From UBA6136 sp044350805 (GTDB lineage Bacteria; Pseudomonadota; Gammaproteobacteria; Methylococcales; Methylococcaceae), in assembly GCA_044350805.1 (NCBI GenBank), contig JBILGU010000003.1, positions 124,001 to 188,000 of the forward strand: a stretch of DNA of 64,000 nucleotides, given 5' to 3'. Numbering within the stretch: position 1 is the first letter of the stretch; every line of letters begins with the position of its first letter. A model generated the notes under the pieces. That model did no database searches. It was not told the DNA's origin and was given only the letters and a program-made list of their open reading frames with translations. Shown piece after piece: positions 16,878-25,165 of the stretch. The position numbers and the translations under genes are program-made.

Positions 16878-17611
16878 CCGGCTTGTTGGTCCATCCAGGG
16901 GATCAAGTCAGTCGGGACCTCAAGCGCATCATCGGCCCCCCAGCCTTCGATGTCCTCATTGGCATTGATGTATCCATACAGGGCGGCAAGAGTCATCATG
17001 CCCGCTCGCCGTCCAGCTTCGATGTCGCGAGCAGCGTCCCCGATGTAAACGCAGTACGCCGGATCAATGCCCAATCGCCCTGAGGCTTCAATCAGCGGTA
17101 AAGGGTGAGGTTTGGATTCTGCCGTCGTATCCCCTGAAACGATGCACGGGGTGCGAAGATGGATCTCGAGGGCCTCGGTCAGAGGTTGGGTATAGCGGGA
17201 CCGTTTGTTGGTGACAATTCCCCAGGGAATGCCGCGTCCTTCAAGGTGATCAAGCACCGACTCCATGCCTTCAAAGTATCGCGTGTGATCCGCCGGATTT
17301 TGTTCGTAATAAGTCATCATCCGGTTGACGACGCGCTCAAAAATTCCCCGGTTTTCTTCAAGAACCGTGTTCACGGCAGGATAAGCCAGTGTCGGACGCT
17401 GTTCGAGCGTCTTCACCAGCCAATAGCCGATCATGGTCCTCGCGCCCCCTGAGACATGACTTTTCATCTCACTGGCGTCGGCGGGCGGAAGACCTTCCAG
17501 CGCCAAAGCATGATTCGCAGAGGCCACCAGATCGTCTACGGTATCCAGCAGCGTTCCGTCCAGATCGAACAGAACGGCTCTTACCGCGCGATCGGTCGTG
17601 CGGGCTCTCAT
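16874..17611 (-). CDS. mupP: HAD phosphatase, probable N-acetylmuramic acid 6-phosphate phosphatase
   Basis: 245 aa. HAD motifs: I DLDGTLLDT (nucleophile Asp), II VTNKRSRY, III Lys in ESKPHPLPL, and IV GDAARDIEAGR. The sequence alone reads as phosphoglycolate phosphatase-like; the ubiG-mupP-yciK order points to MupP, which in Pseudomonas dephosphorylates MurNAc-6-P in the AmgK-MurU cell-wall recycling route. amgK and murU are not in this window, so Gph activity remains possible. Overlaps both neighbours by 4 bp. Confidence 0.82.
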   Translation of the reverse strand: MRARTTDRAVRAVLFDLDGTLLDTVDDLVASANHALALEGLPPADASEMKSHVSGGARTMIGYWLVKTLEQRPTLAYPAVNTVLEENRGIFERVVNRMMTYYEQNPADHTRYFEGMESVLDHLEGRGIPWGIVTNKRSRYTQPLTEALEIHLRTPCIVSGDTTAESKPHPLPLIEASGRLGIDPAYCVYIGDAARDIEAGRRAGMMTLAALYGYINANEDIEGWGADDALEVPTDLIPWMDQQAG

Positions 17612-18324
17612 GCCGCGGGTTTCTCGAACGCGGCCAGGTAGTTCACATCAATGTCTTTGGCACTCAGGCTGAACTGGCTTGTTAAGGGGTTATAGGTCAC
17701 GCCTTCAAGACCCAAGAGAGTGAGTTCGGCGGAACGCGACCAGCGTGTCAGTTCGGAAGGGCGAATGAACGTCGAAAAGTCGTGCGTTCCCTTTGGGATC
17801 ATATTGAGGAGATATTCGGCGCTGACAATGGCAAGCAGGTAGGCCTTAAGCTTTCGGTTGAGGGTCGAAAAGAAGACGCGACCACCGGGTTTGACGAGGG
17901 TGGCGCAGGCTCTCACGACAGATGCAGGATCAGGAACGTGCTCCAACATTTCCATGCAGGTCACGTGATCAAAACTCCCCGGAGCTTCTTCAGCCAGAGC
18001 CTCAACGCTGATTTGGCGATAATCAATGCGAAGGTCGCTGTCGCTGGCGTGATCGCGGGCCACAGAAAGGAGTTCGCCACCGAGATCGATCCCCGTTACC
18101 GTGGCGCCAGATCGGGCCAGGCCTTCACTGAGGATGCCACCGCCACAGCCAACATCCAGGAATTTCGCGCCATTGATGGGGGCATGAGAGCGAATGAACT
18201 GAAGGCGCAGCGGGTTGACCGCGTGCAGGGTCTTGAATTCACCGCGCGGATCCCACCAACGGCTCGCCAGTGCGGAGAACTTTTCGATTTCATCAGGGTT
18301 TACATTCTCGGCCATCGTCATCAT
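17608..18324 (-). CDS. ubiG: ubiquinone biosynthesis O-methyltransferase
   Basis: 238 aa. Begins (after MMTM) with AENVNPDEIEKFSALASRWWDPRGEFKTLHAVNP, diagnostic of UbiG/Coq3, followed by SAM motif I LDVGCGGGILSEGLA and the C-terminal DVNYLAAF typical of the family. Catalyses both O-methylation steps of ubiquinone synthesis at the membrane surface. Start could be 18324, 18321 or 18315. 15 bp after mtaD, 4-bp overlap with mupP. Confidence 0.97.
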   Translation of the reverse strand: MMTMAENVNPDEIEKFSALASRWWDPRGEFKTLHAVNPLRLQFIRSHAPINGAKFLDVGCGGGILSEGLARSGATVTGIDLGGELLSVARDHASDSDLRIDYRQISVEALAEEAPGSFDHVTCMEMLEHVPDPASVVRACATLVKPGGRVFFSTLNRKLKAYLLAIVSAEYLLNMIPKGTHDFSTFIRPSELTRWSRSAELTLLGLEGVTYNPLTSQFSLSAKDIDVNYLAAFEKPAA

Positions 18325-18339
18325 GGTCTTGTCCTGGGC

Positions 18340-19677
18340 TCAGTGGGTGTTTGAGGAAGTCCGTTCTGACAACAGGCGTTCACGCCAGATCCGGATGCGG
18401 GTTCGAATGTCCGACTCATCCATCGTGGTGAGTTGGCGGTCCTTGAGGACTCGGCGGCCCTCGATCCAGACGTTCGTGACCTGATGCCGACTGGCGGCAT
18501 AGACGAGGTCTGATATGGGATTAAAGAGAGGCTGGGTTTCAAGGTGGTCCAATTGGATTGCAGTGATGTCGGCCCACTTGCCCGGGCGCAGCGATCCCAC
18601 CTCATCATCAATGCCGAGGGCCCGGGCACCCCCAAGGGTGGCCAGGGTCAGGGCCTTCGCGGCAGGGAGGGCGCTCGCGTCATTGGCGACAGCCTTGGCG
18701 AGGAGGGCGGCAGTCCGCATTTCTCCCATCAGATCAAGATCATTATTGCTTGCGGCACCATCGGTGCCCAGGGCGACGTTGATGCCTGCGTCCAGGAGTT
18801 TTGCGACCGGACAGAAGCCACTGGCGAGCTTTAAGTTGGATTCGGGACAATGAATGACGTGGACGCCGGTTTCCGATAGAAGACGAATTTCATCCTCTTC
18901 CAGCTGGGTCATATGGACCGCCATGAGGTTGGGTCCCAGAAGCCCGAGTTGATGCAGACGGTTGAGTGGCCGCATCCCGATGGCCTTGCGGCTACCCGCG
19001 ATCTCATCCTCCGTTTCATGGATATGCATGTGGATCGGAAGATCGAGTTCGTCGGCCAGCGTGCGAATACGAAGGAGGGGAGCATCGGAGACGGTATAGG
19101 GCGCGTGCGGGGCAAAGGCAAATCCGATCCGTGACTCATGGCGGAAGGCATCCCGAAGCGCCAGGCCCTTTTCGATATATTCTTCAGCATTCCCGGCCCA
19201 GGCGGTCGGAAAGTCGACCACGATCATGCCGATGGTCGCTCGCATCCCGGCCTGAACGGCCTGGAGAGCGGTTACTTCCGGGAAGAAATACATGTCGTTG
19301 AAGGTGGTGACTCCACCTCGGATCATTTCGGCCATGGCGAGATCCACGCCATCCCTGACAAAAGCCTCGCCCACCCATTTTTGTTCCAGTGGCCAGATAT
19401 GATTTGTCAGCCAGTCCATCAGGGGTTTGTCATCCGCGATTCCGCGGAGCAAGGTCATTGCAGAATGCGCGTGGGCATTGATCAATCCTGGAATCAGGAT
19501 ATGTCCTTTGAGGATTTCCCGGGGGGCGTCAGGGTAGCCGGCCAGTGCTTCGGTTTCAGGAAGAATTGCCGCGATGCGGCCGTCACGAACGACCACGGCA
19601 TGCTGCTCGAGCACCGTGGCCTCGGGTTCGACCGGGACAATCCAGGGGGCGACAATGACGAGGTCTGCGGAAGGCAT
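18340..19677 (-). CDS. mtaD: 5-methylthioadenosine/S-adenosylhomocysteine deaminase (TRZ/ATZ amidohydrolase)
   Basis: 445 aa amidohydrolase-superfamily enzyme. Metal ligands: HxH in INAHAHSAM, later His in HIHETEDEI and VHMTQLEEDEI, and the catalytic Asp in GTDGAASNNDLD. Proteins of this type deaminate MTA (and SAH or adenosine), feeding methionine salvage via methylthioinosine in Pseudomonas, where the orthologue also precedes ubiG. First gene of the minus-strand operon mtaD-ubiG-mupP-yciK-sufT. A 13-bp palindrome lies just upstream. Confidence 0.9.
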   Translation of the reverse strand: MPSADLVIVAPWIVPVEPEATVLEQHAVVVRDGRIAAILPETEALAGYPDAPREILKGHILIPGLINAHAHSAMTLLRGIADDKPLMDWLTNHIWPLEQKWVGEAFVRDGVDLAMAEMIRGGVTTFNDMYFFPEVTALQAVQAGMRATIGMIVVDFPTAWAGNAEEYIEKGLALRDAFRHESRIGFAFAPHAPYTVSDAPLLRIRTLADELDLPIHMHIHETEDEIAGSRKAIGMRPLNRLHQLGLLGPNLMAVHMTQLEEDEIRLLSETGVHVIHCPESNLKLASGFCPVAKLLDAGINVALGTDGAASNNDLDLMGEMRTAALLAKAVANDASALPAAKALTLATLGGARALGIDDEVGSLRPGKWADITAIQLDHLETQPLFNPISDLVYAASRHQVTNVWIEGRRVLKDRQLTTMDESDIRTRIRIWRERLLSERTSSNTH

Positions 19678-19687
19678 CAGAATAACC

Positions 19688-19700
19688 TAGTAATTTACTA
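19688..19700 (-). promoter_or_regulatory. 13-bp palindrome upstream of mtaD
   Basis: TAGTAA-T-TTACTA, a perfect inverted repeat 10-23 bp before the mtaD start codon in the 157-bp divergent gap with the aminotransferase gene. It overlaps the likely ribosome-binding or early leader region, so it could be an operator or an mRNA feature. No regulator can be named. Confidence 0.35.
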
Positions 19701-19834
19701 AACAATATCACAGGTCAGCCGGCCGCCGCACCCGAAACGGTAGGGGATTATTGTAATCGATCACGTTTCCCGATCACTGATCCCCACGCCACTTAGAATG
19801 GGTTTTTCTTTTTGATAGGCGCACCCTAGCACGC

Positions 19835-21022
19835 ATGCACCAAGATTCGAGATTATTGGGTTCGAGGCTTTTGGATGTTCAGGATCCCATCATTCCGAAG
19901 GTTCAAAGTTGGGTTCAGGCATACCCTGGCACCATCTCCCTGGGGCAAGGGATTGTCTCTTATGGGCCACCCCAAGAGGCCCTGCTGGCGTTAGCTGACT
20001 TCGGTCAGGCAGCCATGGATCACCGCTATGGTCCCGTGGGTGGGGATCCGGAGCTCAAATCCCTGCTGATCAAAAAGCTTCGGGAGGAAAATGGCCTTGT
20101 GCTCGGGCCCGAACAGGCGGTTTTCGTTTCCGCCGGATCCAATATGGCCTTTTTTGAAATCCTCCTTGCCATCACGGTGCCCGGGGATGAGATCTTGTTG
20201 CCTGTTCCCTTCTATTTCAATCAGGACATGGCGATTCGGATGTTTGGTTGCACGCCCATCCCCGTGGCAACCCATGCGGATTTTTCGCTTGATTTGGAGG
20301 CGATGGCCCGGTCCATAACACCCAGAACCCGGGCGATTGTGACCGTTTCTCCGAATAATCCCTCGGGTCAGGTCTACTCGGAGGCCGATCTTCGGGCAGT
20401 GAATCAGCTTTGTCGGGACCACGGCCTTTTTCATCTCTCCGATGAGGCCTACGAATATTTCATCTGGGGGGATCGTCCTCATTTCTCTCCGGCATCGATC
20501 CCTGGCAGTGAATCTTTTACCGTGGGCTTTTACTCACTGTCCAAAACCTTCGGTTTTGCCGGTTGGCGGGTGGGCTACATGGTCATCCCGGCGATGCTGG
20601 TCCCGGATCTGGTCAAGATTCAAGACACCAACCTCATTTGCCCCCCGCGCCCCTCGCAACGGGCTGCCGCAGGCGCCCTCGGCGTGGGCCGATCTTATTT
20701 CGATCGTAAGGCGCAAGGCCTGTTTTCTCTTCGTGAAGAAGTCCTGACTTCGCTCACCACGTTGGGTCCGTACCTCCGGCGTTTACCTCATTCTGAAGGG
20801 GCCTTCTACGTCTTCTTGGACGTCGATACGACCCTGACAGGCCTCCAACTGGCAGAGCGTCTCGCTCGCGAATACGGGGTGGCCGTGGTTCCTGGAGAGG
20901 CCTTTGGTATGCAGGAAGGATGCTATCTGCGCGTAGCGTATGGGGCTCCGGATGCGGAGACGGTGCGAGAGGGGGTTCGGCGACTCGGGGCAGGCATTCG
21001 TGCGATCTGCGGACGGCCCTGA
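19835..21022 (+). CDS. class I/II PLP-dependent aminotransferase
   Basis: 395 aa fold-type I aminotransferase. Visible: LGQGIVSYGPP near the N-terminus, the substrate-binding NNPSGQVYS (residues ~170), the aspartate/tyrosine pair DEAYEYF, and the PLP lysine in SLSKTFGFAGWRVGY. The C-terminal YLRVAYG holds the carboxylate-binding Arg. Related to aspartate and methionine/kynurenine-type aminotransferases; substrate not assignable. Divergent from mtaD, upstream of cstA (42 bp to its ATG), so probably in a unit with it. Confidence 0.88.
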   Translation: MHQDSRLLGSRLLDVQDPIIPKVQSWVQAYPGTISLGQGIVSYGPPQEALLALADFGQAAMDHRYGPVGGDPELKSLLIKKLREENGLVLGPEQAVFVSAGSNMAFFEILLAITVPGDEILLPVPFYFNQDMAIRMFGCTPIPVATHADFSLDLEAMARSITPRTRAIVTVSPNNPSGQVYSEADLRAVNQLCRDHGLFHLSDEAYEYFIWGDRPHFSPASIPGSESFTVGFYSLSKTFGFAGWRVGYMVIPAMLVPDLVKIQDTNLICPPRPSQRAAAGALGVGRSYFDRKAQGLFSLREEVLTSLTTLGPYLRRLPHSEGAFYVFLDVDTTLTGLQLAERLAREYGVAVVPGEAFGMQEGCYLRVAYGAPDAETVREGVRRLGAGIRAICGRP

Positions 21023-21064
21023 TACCCTAATGGTTTGACTCTCAAAGATGTGCGGGGAATTGTC

Positions 21065-23128
21065 ATGCGGTTGAACTTCAAGGCATCGAGCCTGGCCTGG
21101 CTTTTGATTGCGGTATTGGGTGCTGCCGCAGTGGGCGGGATTGCCCTTAGCCGGGGGGAGGCCATTAATAGCCTCTGGTTCGTGACGGCCGCCCTGTGCA
21201 CCTATGCCATCGGCTACCGCTTCTACGCGCATTTCATTGCGACCCGTGTTCTGGTGCTGGATCCCGATCGTCTGACCCCCGCAGTTCGCTTGAATGACGG
21301 CCGCGATTATTTGCCAACGAATCGCTGGATCGTCTTTGGTCACCACTTTGCAGCGATCGCAGGTCCCGGCCCCCTGATCGGACCGACCCTGGCCGCCCAG
21401 TTCGGCTATCTCCCGGGAACACTCTGGATTCTGATTGGCGCCGTGATTGGGGGATGCGTCCAGGACATGGTCATCCTTTTTTGTTCCTTGCGCCGCAATG
21501 GTCGATCTCTCGGGCAGATGGCGCGTGATGAGCTTGGCGCACTGGGGGGAAATACCGCCATGCTCGGCGTCATGTCGATCATGATCATCCTCATTGCCGT
21601 TTTGGGACTGATCGTCGTTAATGCCATGAAGCACAGTCCCTGGGCGACCTCGACCGTGGCTGCGACGATCCCGATTGCCATGATCGTCGGCATTTACATG
21701 AATATTCTTCGTCCGGGTCGTGTGATCGAGTCCACGGTCCTGGGTGTCGGTCTGCTTTTGGCGGCGGTCTATGGCGGGAGTGTGGTGGAGCATCATTCGG
21801 CGCTCCATGCCCTCTTTGATTTCGGCGGAGAGACGCTCGCCTTCATGATTATCGCCTACGGTTTCGCGGCTGCGGTTCTTCCCGTCTGGTTGCTCTTGGC
21901 ACCCAGGGACTATTTGTCCACCTTCATGAAGATTGGAACGATCACGGCGCTTGCTGTGGCCATCGTGATTCTTCATCCGGAAATTCGGATGCCGGCATTG
22001 ACGCCCTTCATTGATGGTTCAGGCCCGGTGTTTGGGGGAAAGCTCTTTCCCTTTGTCTTCATCACGATCGCCTGTGGCGCAATCTCCGGTTTTCATTCAC
22101 TGATTTCGTCCGGGACAACGCCCAAGCTTCTGATGAATGAAGGGGATGTTCGCTTCATTGGCTATGGTGCAATGTTGATGGAGTCCTTTGTGGCCATCAT
22201 GGCCATGGTGGCCGCGACTGTGCTCGATCCTGGGGTCTATTTCGCCATCAACAGTCCAGGGGGGGTCGTAGGACAGTTACCGGCGGATGCGGTCGCGAAA
22301 ATCACGGCGATGGGATTTCCGGTCACGGTTGAGACCATGCAATCGCTGGCGACCGCCATGGGTGAGTCGACCCTGTTCGCGCGCACCGGGGGCGCACCAT
22401 CCCTGGCGGTCGGCATGGCCAGTCTTTTTGCTAGCGCTTTTGGCGAAAACCTCCTTGCGCTCTGGTACCACTTTGCCATTATGTTTGAGGCCCTTTTTAT
22501 TCTGACCACGCTGGATGCCGGGACGCGTGTTGCCCGGTTCATGTTGCAGGATATGCTGGGCAACTGGTTTCCTTCCCTCGGTCGGACCTCCTGGTACCCT
22601 GGCGTCATCCTGACCAGTGCGCTGGTCGTATCGGGGTGGGGCTGGCTCCTTTATAACGGCGTGATTGACCCTCTGGGGGGTGTCAACAGTCTCTGGCCTC
22701 TCTTTGGCATTGCCAATCAGATGCTGGCTGGAATTGCATTGTGTGTCGCCACAACGATCCTGGTGAAGACCGGTAAAGCCAGATACTTTTGGGTGACGGC
22801 AACGCCTCTCGCCTGGCTTTTGGTTGTGACCAGCACGGCCGCCATGGAAAAACTGTTCAGTCCTGAGCTTCGCATCGGTTTTCTGGCGCATGCCCAGGAT
22901 CTCGCCGGACAGCTCGCTTCAGGACGGCTCTCAGCCGATATGGCTGCAAAGGCCCCCCGACTGATCTTTAACGACTACCTGGATGCGGGGCTCACCCTTC
23001 TATTCGTGACGGTGTCCTGGATTCTGGTGTTTGAGACGGTTCGGGTCTGCCGGGCACATATTTCAAAGGGGCAGGGTCGCTCTCACGATGATGCCGATGG
23101 GGATGAGTGCCCAAGCTGTGCGGGGTAG
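21065..23128 (+). CDS. cstA: carbon starvation protein A family transporter
   Basis: 687 aa integral membrane protein with many hydrophobic segments. The CstA core is recognisable: YRFYAHFIATRVL, HHFAAIAGPGPLIGPTLAAQFGYLPG, and the IACGAISGFHSLISSGTTPK motif; the C-terminus has WPLFGIANQMLAGIAL. Characterised members (E. coli CstA and BtsT/YjiY) import peptides or pyruvate. ATG 21065 is preferred to TTG 21035 because GCGGGGA lies about 8 bp before it. No CstA-modulating small YbdD-type gene is found next to it. Confidence 0.95.
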   Translation: MRLNFKASSLAWLLIAVLGAAAVGGIALSRGEAINSLWFVTAALCTYAIGYRFYAHFIATRVLVLDPDRLTPAVRLNDGRDYLPTNRWIVFGHHFAAIAGPGPLIGPTLAAQFGYLPGTLWILIGAVIGGCVQDMVILFCSLRRNGRSLGQMARDELGALGGNTAMLGVMSIMIILIAVLGLIVVNAMKHSPWATSTVAATIPIAMIVGIYMNILRPGRVIESTVLGVGLLLAAVYGGSVVEHHSALHALFDFGGETLAFMIIAYGFAAAVLPVWLLLAPRDYLSTFMKIGTITALAVAIVILHPEIRMPALTPFIDGSGPVFGGKLFPFVFITIACGAISGFHSLISSGTTPKLLMNEGDVRFIGYGAMLMESFVAIMAMVAATVLDPGVYFAINSPGGVVGQLPADAVAKITAMGFPVTVETMQSLATAMGESTLFARTGGAPSLAVGMASLFASAFGENLLALWYHFAIMFEALFILTTLDAGTRVARFMLQDMLGNWFPSLGRTSWYPGVILTSALVVSGWGWLLYNGVIDPLGGVNSLWPLFGIANQMLAGIALCVATTILVKTGKARYFWVTATPLAWLLVVTSTAAMEKLFSPELRIGFLAHAQDLAGQLASGRLSADMAAKAPRLIFNDYLDAGLTLLFVTVSWILVFETVRVCRAHISKGQGRSHDDADGDECPSCAG

Positions 23129-23203
23129 TCCGTCCCTGTCCTCGGGATCCCTTGGATGAATGGGTTAAAATTCGAGGTTTTACCCACCACGATTCAATAT
23201 CTC

Positions 23204-24244
23204 ATGGCAGATTCTTCTCTACAGGCACTGGTCCCCGAATGGGCGCCGCAGCGTGCTGTTTTTATTGCATGGCCCTATGCCACAGGAGATTTTCAGCCCT
23301 GGCTTCAGGCCGTTGAGCAAACCTACCTTGAGATCGCTGCGGCGATTTCCAAACGCCAGTCGTTGTGGGTGGCGGTTCAAAGTCAGCTGCATCAAAAGGA
23401 GCTTGAGCATCGATTTGCCCTGGCAGGTATCGATCTTGCGTCATTGACCTTTGTGCCGATGCCCTATAACGATGTGTGGGTCAGAGATACAGCACCCCTG
23501 ACGGTTCAAAAGGAAGCGACGCTCCGCTACCTCGATTTCCGCTTCAATGGATGGGGCGGGAAATACGAATGTGCAGATGACGCTCAGATTGCTTCAAGAC
23601 TGCATGCCACAGGGATTCTCGGTGACGGTTGTCGTGACCCCGTTGATTTTGTCCTTGAAGGGGGCAGCATCGAAATCGATGGTCAGGGCACGATCATGAC
23701 CACCCGTCGTTGTCTGTTGAATCCCAACCGCAATCCCACTTTTTCCAAGACGGCCATTGAGGATGTCTTGAATCGGCAGCTGGGTGCGAGGCAGGTCCTC
23801 TGGTTGGATCATGGCTATGCCGAAGGCGATGATACGGATGCGCATGTCGATACCCTCGCAAGGTTCTGCTCTGAAACCGTGGTGGCCTATACGGCCTCGG
23901 ATCGACCGGAGGATCCGGTGCACCAGGACTTGATGCGGATGGAGACACAGCTAAAGGGTTTCCGGAATCTCAAAGGAGAGGCCTATGAGTGGGTTCCTTT
24001 GCCCATTCCAGCCCCCATTTACAGTGAGGAAGGTGATCGGCTTCCCGCCACCTATGCCAATTTCCTGATCATCAATGATGCGGTTCTGGTTCCCATCTAC
24101 AACGACCCAAACGACGCGGTGGCGCTGTCACGGCTTGCGGCTGTGTTTCCCGATCGAACACTGGTGCCGATTGATTGCGTCCCGCTCATTCGCCAATACG
24201 GCAGTCTTCATTGCATGACCATGCAGTTCCCGCATCTAACCTGA
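23204..24244 (+). CDS. aguA: agmatine deiminase
   Basis: 346 aa PPAD-family enzyme hydrolysing agmatine to N-carbamoylputrescine. Features: PEWAPQRAVFIAWP near the start, MPYNDVWVRDTAP, NGWGGKYE, LEGGSIEIDGQGT, HVDTLARF and the C-terminal catalytic cysteine in YGSLHCMTMQFP. Followed directly by aguB, giving the two-step agmatine-to-putrescine route. The start is uncertain: ATG 23204 gives the usual protein length, while ATG 23156 adds 16 residues; neither has a strong Shine-Dalgarno. Confidence 0.94.
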   Translation: MADSSLQALVPEWAPQRAVFIAWPYATGDFQPWLQAVEQTYLEIAAAISKRQSLWVAVQSQLHQKELEHRFALAGIDLASLTFVPMPYNDVWVRDTAPLTVQKEATLRYLDFRFNGWGGKYECADDAQIASRLHATGILGDGCRDPVDFVLEGGSIEIDGQGTIMTTRRCLLNPNRNPTFSKTAIEDVLNRQLGARQVLWLDHGYAEGDDTDAHVDTLARFCSETVVAYTASDRPEDPVHQDLMRMETQLKGFRNLKGEAYEWVPLPIPAPIYSEEGDRLPATYANFLIINDAVLVPIYNDPNDAVALSRLAAVFPDRTLVPIDCVPLIRQYGSLHCMTMQFPHLT

Positions 24245-24255
24245 GGTAGTCCTTG

Positions 24256-25146
24256 ATGAAGTCCAAGCTCACCGTCGGTTTTGTCCAGCAGCCCTGCGGG
24301 GATCCGTCCGCCTCCGTCAATCTGGAGCGCTCGATTCAAGCCATTCGGGAGGCTAAAAGTCGTGGGGCGGAACTGGTCATCCTTCCTGAACTTCATTTAG
24401 GGCCCTACTTCTGCCAGACCGAGGACACTCGCTGTTTTGACCTCGCCGAGTCTATTCCAGGGCCTTCGACCGAAGCGCTGGGATTGGTCGCCGCTGAGCT
24501 GGGCGTCGTAATCGTTGCCAGCCTTTTTGAGAAGCGGGCTCCTGGGCTTTACCACAATACGGCCGTGGTGCTCGAGAAGGACGGTCGTCTGGTGGGTCAG
24601 TACCGGAAGATGCATATTCCGGATGATCCTGGGTACTACGAAAAGTTTTATTTCACCCCGGGTGATCTTGGGTTCAAGCCCATTGAAACCTCGGTTGGAA
24701 AGCTTGGGGTGCTGGTCTGCTGGGATCAGTGGTATCCCGAGGCGGCAAGACTGATGGCCCTGGCCGGAGCCGATCTTTTGATCTATCCCACGGCCATTGG
24801 CTGGAATCTTGATGATCCTGAGGCTGAGCGTGAGCGCCAGCTCAACGCCTGGATTACCGTCCAAAGGGGGCATGCGGTCGCCAATGGACTTCCGGTCATT
24901 GCCTGTAATCGGATCGGCCATGAAGCCGATCCGAGTGCCCAATCCACGGGGATCCAATTCTGGGGTCATAGTTTTGTCGCGGGACCTCAAGGGGAATTCC
25001 TGACCCATCTGGATGCGGTTGAAGAAAAGGTGGCGTTGGTTGAAATTGATAAGAGCCGGAGCGAGGACGTGAGAAGGATCTGGCCGTTCCTGCGGGACCG
25101 GCGGATTGAAAGCTACGGCGATCTGACCCGACGTTATGTGGATTGA
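24256..25146 (+). CDS. aguB: N-carbamoylputrescine amidase
   Basis: 296 aa nitrilase-superfamily hydrolase. Catalytic triad visible: Glu in ILPELHLGPYFCQ, Lys in GQYRKMHIPDDPGYYEKFYF, Cys in GVLVCWDQWYPEAARL. The HIPDDPGYYEKFYFTPGD segment is typical of AguB. Produces putrescine, CO2 and ammonia from the AguA product. ATG 24256 follows TGAGG; the adjacent TTG 24253 is unlikely. 11 bp after aguA and 19 bp before mfd. Confidence 0.96.
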   Translation: MKSKLTVGFVQQPCGDPSASVNLERSIQAIREAKSRGAELVILPELHLGPYFCQTEDTRCFDLAESIPGPSTEALGLVAAELGVVIVASLFEKRAPGLYHNTAVVLEKDGRLVGQYRKMHIPDDPGYYEKFYFTPGDLGFKPIETSVGKLGVLVCWDQWYPEAARLMALAGADLLIYPTAIGWNLDDPEAERERQLNAWITVQRGHAVANGLPVIACNRIGHEADPSAQSTGIQFWGHSFVAGPQGEFLTHLDAVEEKVALVEIDKSRSEDVRRIWPFLRDRRIESYGDLTRRYVD

Positions 25147-25165
25147 AACCGGACTTTAACGGCTC

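Noticed and set aside
20783..21976. 397-codon minus-strand frame across the aminotransferase and cstA
   Set aside because: Shadow of two real plus-strand genes; composition (Arg/Gly/Asn/His-rich) is unlike a protein.
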